A stretch of DNA of 49,430 bases, from NCBI RefSeq assembly GCF_012911935.1, contig NZ_JAAXLA010000050.1, positions 1 through 49,430 of the forward strand, given 5' to 3'. The DNA is from Pseudonocardia acidicola. Lineage in GTDB: Bacteria; Actinomycetota; Actinomycetes; Mycobacteriales; Pseudonocardiaceae. Under the pieces are notes generated by a model. The model saw only the letters and a list, made by a program, of their open reading frames with translations, searched no databases and had not been told where the DNA came from. Positions 8,571-16,280 of the stretch are shown here, piece by piece (the stretch's first letter is position 1; each line of letters opens with the position of its first letter). The position numbers and the translations under genes were made by a program.

Positions 8571-9806
8571 ATGCGTCACGTTCGTCGACTCGTCGCTGCC
8601 GCGATCGCGCTCGTACTCATCGGGGGTTGCGGGTACGCGATCACCCATGCTGCACACGGGTACGAAGTTGCCCTGGTTCTCCCGGCAGCCAGCGGCCTGG
8701 TCACGGGCACGCCCGTCCAGGTCAACGGCAGTGATGCCGGGACAATCACCGACATCTCGACCCGCGACGGCAAGGCCGTCGTGCGAGTCCAGATGACCGG
8801 GAAGTACGCACCCCTGCACGATGGCACAGCGGCCCGTGTCGCGTGGAAGGCAGTCCTCGGTGAGCGCCTGCTCGACATCACACCGGGACCCGACCAGAAC
8901 CCACCGCTCCCCGACGGCGCGCTCGTGCCAGGGACGGTCGCCCCGGTGGATTTCGACACTGTCTTCGCCGCGCTCGATCCGGACACTCGCGAGCGACTGA
9001 ACTCCCTCGTCTCGGGGCTGGCCGGGACGCTGAACGGCCGGGAGCCCGACCTCAACAAGACCATTCAGGCAGTTGGCCCCGCATTGGATTCTCTGGGCCA
9101 CGTGCTCCAAGCGGTCGGTGACGACGGTCCGGCGATCCAGTCTCTCGTCACGCGACTGCGCGACCTCACCGGCGTCCTCGCCGCACGCCAGGTCGACGTG
9201 AGCGCGACCGTGGACCAGCTCACCAGGTTCACTGAGACCACTGCCGCGCGCCAGGAGGCGCTGCGCGCTGCACTGCGCGAGCTCCCCTCGACTCTTGCCA
9301 CCGCGAGGCAGACCCTCGACGGGGTACCCGCCGCCGCCGACGCCGCAACGGAGCTACTGACCGACCTGGAGCCAGCGACCGACCGACTCCCCGGGGTGGC
9401 CCGCAACCTGGACCCGCTGCTGGCTGATCTTCGCCCCGCGGTCTCCGATCTGCGGCCGACCCTTGATGCAGCGCAGACGGTGCTCGGCGCGACCCCGGCT
9501 CTGTTGGACAGCGCACACGCCACGCTGCCGCCGCTGACCACTGCGACCACATCGGCCGCGTCTGCCCTCGCCTTCCTCCGCCCGTACACCCCGGAGATCG
9601 CAGGGTGGATGACGAACTGGGGCTCGGCGACGGCCAACTACGACAGCCAGGGCCACTACCACCGGTTCCTCGTCCAGGGCGGAGTGCCCTCGGCCAACGT
9701 CAATCCCGGCGTCATGCCGCCGGGTATCCGGCAGAACCTGACTCCCGCACCGGGCACGTCGGAAGGACAGCCATGGACCGACGCGACGGGAAGTGGAATC
9801 CGATGA
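8571..9806 (+). CDS. MCE/MlaD-domain protein 1, lipoprotein-like
   Basis: A 411-aa Mce protein. The N-terminus has a basic start, a hydrophobic run and LIGGC at residues 15-19, resembling a lipobox with Cys19, as in MceE/LprK proteins. The MlaD domain follows (about 28-110; YEVALVLPAASGLVTGTPVQVNG), then a long helical region (130-350) of the kind that forms the Mce tunnel, and a Pro-rich tail. ATG 8571 starts 1 bp after the ATPase stop. In mycobacterial mce operons the lipoprotein is fifth; here the lipobox-like protein is first. It could instead keep an uncleaved anchor. Confidence 0.85.
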   Translation: MRHVRRLVAAAIALVLIGGCGYAITHAAHGYEVALVLPAASGLVTGTPVQVNGSDAGTITDISTRDGKAVVRVQMTGKYAPLHDGTAARVAWKAVLGERLLDITPGPDQNPPLPDGALVPGTVAPVDFDTVFAALDPDTRERLNSLVSGLAGTLNGREPDLNKTIQAVGPALDSLGHVLQAVGDDGPAIQSLVTRLRDLTGVLAARQVDVSATVDQLTRFTETTAARQEALRAALRELPSTLATARQTLDGVPAAADAATELLTDLEPATDRLPGVARNLDPLLADLRPAVSDLRPTLDAAQTVLGATPALLDSAHATLPPLTTATTSAASALAFLRPYTPEIAGWMTNWGSATANYDSQGHYHRFLVQGGVPSANVNPGVMPPGIRQNLTPAPGTSEGQPWTDATGSGIR

Positions 9807-11143
9807 GGAAGATCACCAGACCGCGGGCCCGCGTCGTGGTGGTGGCCGTACTTACGGTGCTCGGACTCGCCGCCACCGTGATCGGCGCCACCGCGGGGAA
9901 CGGCGGGATGGACAAGGACGTCCTCAGCGCGGAGTTCACCGACGCGGGCCCGCTCATCATCGGCAATACGGTGAAGTCGAGCGGCGTCAAGATCGGCGAG
10001 GTCACGTCGATCTCGGTCCGCAACGACAGGGCTCTCGTGATGATGCAGGTTCAGCGCGGGGCGGGGCTTCCGCTGCACGCGGACGCGAGCGCCCGTATCC
10101 GGCCGGTCAGCCTGCTCGGCGAGCGCTATATCGATCTCGACCGCGGCTCGCCATCCGCGCCGATCCTGCCAGCGGACCAACCCATCCCGGTCGATCGAAC
10201 CGGCAGCTCCGTCGACCTACAGGACGTTCTCAACGCCATGGACCAGCCGACGAGCACCGCACTGGCGGCAATGGTCACCACCCTCGGAGAGGGCGTGAAC
10301 GGCCAGGGGCAGAACATCGACGGCGCGATCCGTGCATTGGCGCCGGAGCTGGCACGCACCGACCAGCTGGTGAGGATCCTCAACGATCAGAACAAGCTCC
10401 TCACCTCACTCGTCGACCGCGTCCAACCGGTCGCGGGGGCGCTCGCCACCGACGGCGGCGCAAATCTCGACCGGCTGCTCGATTCGGCTCATCTGCTGCT
10501 GCGCACCACCGCCGCGAACCGGTCGGCACTCGAGGACTCACTGCAGCAGTTGCCGTTGACCCTGAGCCGCGCCCGCCGAACCCTCGCGCAGGTGGCCGGC
10601 GTGGCCGAGGCCACCACGCCCACACTCGCCTCGATCCGGCCGGTGACGGACAACCTCACCGACATCAGCGGCGAGCTCCAGCAGTTCAGCGAGGCCACCG
10701 ACCCCGCGCTCGCGAGCCTCGGGCCGGTGCTCACCGAGGCCAAACAGTTGCTCGATGAGGCGGCACCGGTGGTGCGCGCGCTCCGGCCTGCCGGCCAGGA
10801 CCTCGGTGCCGTCGCGGCCTCGACGCGTCCGATCGTGCAGCAGCTGACCGAGAATCTGAGCGCGGTCTTGGACTTCATCCGGTTCTGGGCCCTGACCACC
10901 AACGGTTACGACGGGCTCAGTCACTACTTCCGGGCCTACGTCGTCATCACGCCGAACAGCCTCACCGGGCCGATCCCCGGTGGCAGTCACCTGCTCGACG
11001 CGCTGCCGCAGAGCGTCAACCTGCCGAACGTGCCCGGGCCGACGGGAGCCCCCGTGCTGGGACAGCCGGACGCGGGGAATCCGACCGGCCTGACTCCCGC
11101 GCAGGAGCAAGGTCTTATGGGTCAACTCTTGGGAGGTCGCTGA
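9803..11143 (+). CDS. MCE/MlaD-domain protein 2
   Basis: A 446-aa Mce protein with an N-terminal transmembrane anchor (about residues 10-30), an MlaD domain (about 38-120; AEFTDAGPLIIGNTVKSSGVKIGEV in part), a long alpha-helical region and a Gly/Pro-rich C-terminal tail. Its ATG overlaps the previous stop (ATGA, 9803-9806), so translation is probably coupled. It is predicted to co-assemble with the other five MCE proteins into a periplasm-spanning tube that carries hydrophobic substrate to the YrbE channel. That role follows from the family. Confidence 0.88.
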   Translation: MRKITRPRARVVVVAVLTVLGLAATVIGATAGNGGMDKDVLSAEFTDAGPLIIGNTVKSSGVKIGEVTSISVRNDRALVMMQVQRGAGLPLHADASARIRPVSLLGERYIDLDRGSPSAPILPADQPIPVDRTGSSVDLQDVLNAMDQPTSTALAAMVTTLGEGVNGQGQNIDGAIRALAPELARTDQLVRILNDQNKLLTSLVDRVQPVAGALATDGGANLDRLLDSAHLLLRTTAANRSALEDSLQQLPLTLSRARRTLAQVAGVAEATTPTLASIRPVTDNLTDISGELQQFSEATDPALASLGPVLTEAKQLLDEAAPVVRALRPAGQDLGAVAASTRPIVQQLTENLSAVLDFIRFWALTTNGYDGLSHYFRAYVVITPNSLTGPIPGGSHLLDALPQSVNLPNVPGPTGAPVLGQPDAGNPTGLTPAQEQGLMGQLLGGR

Positions 11144-11144
11144 G

Positions 11145-12404
11145 ATGGCTGCCCATCGCAGGAGAGCAGCGGCCCGATCGACGGTCGTGGGCGTCGTGGT
11201 GCTGTGCGTGTTCGGGCTGTCTCTGTACGTCGCGATCTTCGCTTTCAAGGGTCTTCCCGGTCAGCCCTACAGCTACGCCAAGGCAGCCTTCGACAATGTC
11301 GGCGCGCTATCGCCGGGAGATGACGTCCGGATCAACAGCCTGCGTGCCGGCCAGGTACGGAGCATCGACCTCGTGAACGGCCATGCGGTCGTCGAGGTGC
11401 AGCTGAACGGAAACCGTCCCGTCTACCGGGACGCGCGAGCGGCGATCAAGGCGCGTTCGGCACTCGGGCAGAAGTTCCTCGAGCTGAGTCCGGGAACAGC
11501 CGCAGCTGGACCGCTCGGCTCAGCTGTCCTCCCCATCTCGCAGACGGCCGGCTCCAACGAGCTCGACGACGTGCTGAACGTGTTCGACCAACCCACCCGC
11601 GACGCGGCAGCGAGCGCGCTGCGCGAGGTCGGCGGTGGCCTCACCGGGCATAGCGAGGACATGGCGGACGCGATGGCGGCGGCACCGGACCTGCTCCATG
11701 ACATCGGCGACGTCTCGACCGCGGCCGCATCGGACCAGACCGACCTGGTCGGCCTGCTGCAGAGCGGCGACCGCCTCGCTGGGCGGTTCAGTGGTAAGGA
11801 GCGCCAGATCTCCCAGCTGATCGATCAGCTGGACAGCACCCTCGGGGCCGTCGCGGTGGACAGCGGCGTCCCGCTAGCGAGCGCCCTTCACGCGGCACCC
11901 GGCACGCTGGCGGAGGCGGCGCGGGCTTTCGACGCTCTGCAGGCCCCGCTCGCGGACACGCAGTCGGCGATGACCGCTCTGCAGCCGGGTGCGGCCGCAC
12001 TCGGTGAGGCCACGCCGGACGTGCGCGGGGTTCTGCGGGAGGGCATCGCTCCGCTGCGGAAGGTGCCCGCGGTCGCAGAGGACGCGCGGCCGGCCGTCTC
12101 GGATCTCACGCAGACGCTTGCGGACGCCCGGCCGCTGGCTCCCGAGGCCGCCACGATGCTGGCCAGGGCGCGCACCCCGCTCGAGGTGCTCGCCCCGTAC
12201 TCACCCGAGATCGGGCTGTGGTTCACCTACACCGCGCAAGCCCTCTCCTACGGCAACGAAGCCGGTCACTACCTGCGGATCGCGCCGCTGCTCGCCCCGG
12301 AGTCCGCCAGTGGGACGGCCCTCGTGCGGGACCCGACCGTCCACCGCGACCCCTACCCCGCCCCCGGGCAGGCCCAGACCGAAAAGGCGGGAGGCCCGCG
12401 ATGA
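11145..12404 (+). CDS. MCE/MlaD-domain protein 3
   Basis: A 419-aa Mce protein: basic N-terminus, transmembrane anchor (about 12-34), MlaD domain (about 45-125; SYAKAAFDNVGALSPGDDVRINSLRAGQV in part) and a helical region to about residue 370 ending in a conserved aromatic segment (YSPEIGLWFTYTAQ). One base separates its ATG from the previous stop. The segment PEIxxWxTxW recurs near the C-termini of proteins 1, 3 and 6, supporting a common origin. Confidence 0.88.
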   Translation: MAAHRRRAAARSTVVGVVVLCVFGLSLYVAIFAFKGLPGQPYSYAKAAFDNVGALSPGDDVRINSLRAGQVRSIDLVNGHAVVEVQLNGNRPVYRDARAAIKARSALGQKFLELSPGTAAAGPLGSAVLPISQTAGSNELDDVLNVFDQPTRDAAASALREVGGGLTGHSEDMADAMAAAPDLLHDIGDVSTAAASDQTDLVGLLQSGDRLAGRFSGKERQISQLIDQLDSTLGAVAVDSGVPLASALHAAPGTLAEAARAFDALQAPLADTQSAMTALQPGAAALGEATPDVRGVLREGIAPLRKVPAVAEDARPAVSDLTQTLADARPLAPEAATMLARARTPLEVLAPYSPEIGLWFTYTAQALSYGNEAGHYLRIAPLLAPESASGTALVRDPTVHRDPYPAPGQAQTEKAGGPR

Positions 12405-13705
12405 CCTTGCTGCGCCGACTCAGGCAAGTCTCACCGCTGACGCTGGGGATCGTGTTGGTGGTCACGTGCGCGCTCGTCGGAGCGGCCGCCTTCCAGAAGA
12501 ACCGCATCCTCACGATGCTGAGCTTCGGACGGACGATCACGGCGGACTTCGCCCAGGACCACTACCTGCGGCCCGACGTCACCGAGGTCAAGATCGCCGG
12601 TGTTCCCGTCGGCGTGGTCAGCGGCGTCACACACGACCTCGGCCACATCGAGGTCTCGATGAAGGTCGACTTCGACGCGCTCGACAAGCTCGGCACCGCG
12701 CCGTCGGCGGCGATCCGCGCCACCACGGTGCTCGGTGGGAACTATTACGTGGAGCTCGCACCCGGTGGGGATCCCGGTACGTTCAAGGGCACCATCCCGG
12801 TCGAGCGCACCCGCGCACCCGTGGAGCTCGGCCAGGTGATCGAGCCCCTTCAGCCCGGCGCCAGGGTAGGAGCGCAGCACGCCGTCGACCGCCTCGACGC
12901 CACCTTGCGCCAGGGTGGCCAGGACGCGGTACGAGACCTGTTGCGGGACGCACCGGGCGCGCTGGAGCCGACCGGCCAGGTCCTCGGTGCCCTCCGCGGT
13001 ACGAGCGGAACCGACACAGAGCTGACCAACGTCGTGAGCGGGCTGGAGGACACGGCGCGCACCCTGACCCGGCAGCAGGGCCAACTCGACGACATCGTCG
13101 GGGCCTCCCGGACCACGACGGCAGTGCTCGACCAACAACGCGAGCCGCTCGCGGCCACCGTGGACGGGCTGCCCGTCGACCTGGCCACCGCTCGCGCCGG
13201 CCTGGCGGATCTCGACGGAACCCTGAAACGGGTGGTGACGACGGCCGAAGCCGCCCGTCCCGCGGCCCGCGAGCTCGGGCCACTGCTGCGGCAGGCCGAC
13301 CCGGTCCTCGTCAGGACCCGGACGTTGGTCGGGGCCCTGCGGCCCGTGCTCGCCGACGCCCGACCGCTCGTGCAGAGCCTCGTGCCCACCACCGACGACG
13401 CGACTGCCGTGCTCGACGACCTCAAGGGCCCGGTCCTCGACCGCGTCAACGGACCGATCCTGCACACCGTCCTGTCGCCGTACAGGGGCAGCGGTCCGTA
13501 CCAGGGCAGCGGGGCCGACCGGCCCTTCTACCAGGAGTTCGCCTACATGAGCGCCAACATCGGGAACGCCTCCAAGATCACCGATCCCAATGGCGCGATG
13601 CTCCCGTTCAACCCCGGCTTCGGACCCGGCAGCGTCGCAGGGACACCGCTCACCTTCGAACAGCTGCTAGGCCGGCTGGCCAGCCTGCAGGAGGGGCCGA
13701 GATGA
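12401..13705 (+). CDS. MCE/MlaD-domain protein 4
   Basis: A 434-aa Mce protein with a transmembrane anchor (about 11-31), an MlaD domain (about 40-120; PDVTEVKIAGVPVGVVSGV visible) and a long helical stretch. The C-terminal region (AYMSANIGNASKITDPNGAM) differs from the neighbours. ATG 12401 overlaps the preceding TGA (ATGA). A much longer frame on this strand is noncoding overlap, and the start is fixed by coupling and the anchor sequence. Confidence 0.87.
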   Translation: MTLLRRLRQVSPLTLGIVLVVTCALVGAAAFQKNRILTMLSFGRTITADFAQDHYLRPDVTEVKIAGVPVGVVSGVTHDLGHIEVSMKVDFDALDKLGTAPSAAIRATTVLGGNYYVELAPGGDPGTFKGTIPVERTRAPVELGQVIEPLQPGARVGAQHAVDRLDATLRQGGQDAVRDLLRDAPGALEPTGQVLGALRGTSGTDTELTNVVSGLEDTARTLTRQQGQLDDIVGASRTTTAVLDQQREPLAATVDGLPVDLATARAGLADLDGTLKRVVTTAEAARPAARELGPLLRQADPVLVRTRTLVGALRPVLADARPLVQSLVPTTDDATAVLDDLKGPVLDRVNGPILHTVLSPYRGSGPYQGSGADRPFYQEFAYMSANIGNASKITDPNGAMLPFNPGFGPGSVAGTPLTFEQLLGRLASLQEGPR

Positions 13706-14982
13706 CCGACACATCGAGCGGGAAGCAGGCCCACGTCAGCCGGCGGCGTCGCATGTGGCAGCGGATCCGGACGGTTCCCGGACTGGGCCGCGACGTCACT
13801 GCGATCGTGGCGCTCCTGGTCGTGGGCGTGGCGGTGGGCGGCTACATCCTGTCCCAGCAGCGGGCGAACTGGCCGTGGCAGCAGGAGTTCGACTTCGCCG
13901 CCGAATTCCAGTCGGCGCCGGCCATCAGCCCCGGCCACGGTCAGGAGGTCCGGATCGCGGGCGTGCCGGTGGGAGACATTCGCGACGCCGAGGTCACCGA
14001 CCACGGAACGGCCCTGGTCCACATGTCGATCAAGGGCGGAGGCCACGTGATCTACGACAACGCCACGCTCGTGCTGCGCCCCAAAAGCCCGCTCAACGAG
14101 ATGTACATCGAAGTCGACCCGGGAGGCCCGCCGGGAGCGCCGATTGCCGCAGGCCAGGTGATTCCGAAGAATCAGACGCGGTACCCGATCCAGGTCGACG
14201 CAGTCCTCTCGCATCTCGACCAGCGCAGTCGCGACGCGCTGACCAGCTTGCTCGCGACGGCCGACACCGCGCTGGCCAACGCCCCCGCCCAGCTGCCGGA
14301 CGGGCTCCGCGCCACCGCCGCCACCCTCACCGGGCTGAAGCCGGTGGCCGATGCGCTGAGCACCCGCCGGGAGAAGATAGCCACGCTGGTGACCGCGCTG
14401 GGCGAGATCATGAAGGCCACCGGGGAGAAGGATGTGCGGCTCGCCCAGCTCGCAGATTCGATGCAGCAGACACTGGACGTGCTCGCCGGTCGCGACAAGG
14501 AGCTCGCCGCGACGTTGCAACAGCTCCCCGGGGTGACGACCGAGCTGCGCAACGCCACAGCCGCCACCCAGGACCTGACGAAACAGCTCGACCCGACGCT
14601 CGACGGCATCGGCAAGGCCTCCCACGCGCTTCCAGAGGCGCTCTCCACCCTGCGGAGCACCGTCAGACAGGTGGGCGAGACCGTGGACCTCGCCCAACCG
14701 GTGGTCGACAAGGCCGGACCGGTGGTGGGGGACCTGCGTCCGCTGGTCGCCGACATCGACAGCGCGCTACACGACATCAAACCGACCACGAGCCGGCTGG
14801 ATCCGGTGACCAGGCAATTCCTGCCGTACCTGACCGACCTGCAGGCGTTCGTCTACAACACGAACTCGGCCTTCAGCCTCTCCGACGCGAACGGCGGGAT
14901 CTTCCGCGGCCTCACCGGCGTGACACCGGAGACCTTGTCGTTCCTCAAGCTCCCGCAGGCCACCCAGGAGCCCCCGCGATGA
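13702..14982 (+). CDS. MCE/MlaD-domain protein 5
   Basis: A 426-aa Mce protein. An arginine-rich cytosolic segment (residues 14-30) precedes the transmembrane anchor (about 33-52). The MlaD domain (about 65-145) contains HGQEVRIAGVPVGDIRDAEV; a helical region follows to about 385, with a short aromatic C-terminus (FVYNTNSAFSLSD). ATGA overlap with the previous gene. No lipobox is seen, unlike the fifth protein of mycobacterial mce operons. Confidence 0.87.
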   Translation: MTDTSSGKQAHVSRRRRMWQRIRTVPGLGRDVTAIVALLVVGVAVGGYILSQQRANWPWQQEFDFAAEFQSAPAISPGHGQEVRIAGVPVGDIRDAEVTDHGTALVHMSIKGGGHVIYDNATLVLRPKSPLNEMYIEVDPGGPPGAPIAAGQVIPKNQTRYPIQVDAVLSHLDQRSRDALTSLLATADTALANAPAQLPDGLRATAATLTGLKPVADALSTRREKIATLVTALGEIMKATGEKDVRLAQLADSMQQTLDVLAGRDKELAATLQQLPGVTTELRNATAATQDLTKQLDPTLDGIGKASHALPEALSTLRSTVRQVGETVDLAQPVVDKAGPVVGDLRPLVADIDSALHDIKPTTSRLDPVTRQFLPYLTDLQAFVYNTNSAFSLSDANGGIFRGLTGVTPETLSFLKLPQATQEPPR

Positions 14983-16280
14983 AGATCCCCCACAGCGCGC
15001 TGCCCAAGCTGCGGCTGCTCACCCTGGCCATTTTCACCACCGCGTGCGTCGGGTTGTTCGGCTACCTGTGGGTCAACAGCGGCGGCCACATCCCTTGGGT
15101 CACCGCGGATGGGTACCGCGTGACGATGCACGTCGCCGACGTCGACAACCTCGTCTACTTCTCCGACGTCCGGATGGCGGGCGTGCGGGTCGGCAAGGTC
15201 GAAGAGATCGACAACACCGGAAACGGCGCCGCGCGCGTCGTTCTCTCCCTGGACCGCGAAGTGGCGCCGCTACACGCGGGCGTCACCATGCGAATCGGTG
15301 CGAAGACGCTCGTCGAGGAGACCTACGTCGACGTGCACGACGGGAACGGCGCGCCACTCCCGGACGGCACCACCGTGCCGGGTTCCGCTGTCACCCCCGC
15401 TGTACAGCTCGACGATGTGCTGCACAGCCTGGACCCGAAGACCCGAGACGCTCTCGGCTTGGCCGTACGGTCGCTCGGGGCAGGTACCGCCGAGCGTGCG
15501 GTCGACGTCAGCAGCGCGGTACAAGGCCTGGGAGCACTGGGGCGGCAGGGCCGGACCGCGCTGGACGCACTGGCCGCCCAATCCGAGGACCTCAAGACCC
15601 TGAGCGCGAACACCACCGAGTTGCTGCAGGCGCTCGACACCCGCCAGGGCGAGATCGCGACGATGGTGGGCAACGCCCAGCGGATCACCGACGCGACGTC
15701 CGGCGAGAACACCGACATCGAAGCGACGATGCGCGAGCTGCCCGGGGTGCTCGACAGCGCGCGGACGGCCTCCACCAGCCTGGTCGGACTGTCCGGTGCG
15801 CTGCGCCCCGTGGCCGCCAAGCTCAACGAGGCGGCGCCCTTCCTCAGCTCGGCGCTGGGGCAGCTACCCGCGGTCAGCAGCGACTTGCGAGGTCTGATGC
15901 CACCACTCTCCGGCACACTCGACGGGGCTCCGGCCACGCTGGACCGGGTGCCGACGTTCGGCCGGGATGCCCGAGCGCTGATCCCGCCGGCCCGGGTGGC
16001 GCTGTCCGACCTGAACCCCATGCTGGGCTACCTGCAGCCTTACGGTCCGGACCTCGCCGCGTTCTTCACCAACTGGTCAGCCGGGCTCGCCAACTCCGTA
16101 GACGTGCACGGGCGCTACGCCCGCCCGATGTTCATCTTCAGCGAACAGTCGCTCCGGAACTCCCCGGTGGCCACGGACGGGTTGGTGAACAGAGCGAACG
16201 CATACCCGCCACCGGGGCAGGCGAACGACCCGACACCGTTCGCCGGCCCGTACCCCCGGGTGGGGCGGGACAGCGGGTGA
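14979..16280 (+). CDS. MCE/MlaD-domain protein 6
   Basis: A 433-aa Mce protein, last of the six. Transmembrane anchor about 13-32, MlaD domain about 43-125 (FSDVRMAGVRVGKVEEI visible), helical region, and a C-terminal segment with YGPDLAAFFTNW and a Pro-rich tail (YPPPGQANDPTP). ATGA overlap with protein 5. Six MCE proteins per operon match the hexameric ring expected for this family, so no member seems to be missing. Confidence 0.88.
   Translation: MKIPHSALPKLRLLTLAIFTTACVGLFGYLWVNSGGHIPWVTADGYRVTMHVADVDNLVYFSDVRMAGVRVGKVEEIDNTGNGAARVVLSLDREVAPLHAGVTMRIGAKTLVEETYVDVHDGNGAPLPDGTTVPGSAVTPAVQLDDVLHSLDPKTRDALGLAVRSLGAGTAERAVDVSSAVQGLGALGRQGRTALDALAAQSEDLKTLSANTTELLQALDTRQGEIATMVGNAQRITDATSGENTDIEATMRELPGVLDSARTASTSLVGLSGALRPVAAKLNEAAPFLSSALGQLPAVSSDLRGLMPPLSGTLDGAPATLDRVPTFGRDARALIPPARVALSDLNPMLGYLQPYGPDLAAFFTNWSAGLANSVDVHGRYARPMFIFSEQSLRNSPVATDGLVNRANAYPPPGQANDPTPFAGPYPRVGRDSG

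Noticed and set aside
11989..14982. Very long plus-strand frame (over 990 codons) read through proteins 4 and 5
   Set aside because: Only the part from 13702 has MCE sequence. The rest is Arg/Pro/Gly-rich antiframe noise over protein 3 and 4 genes, typical of high-GC DNA.
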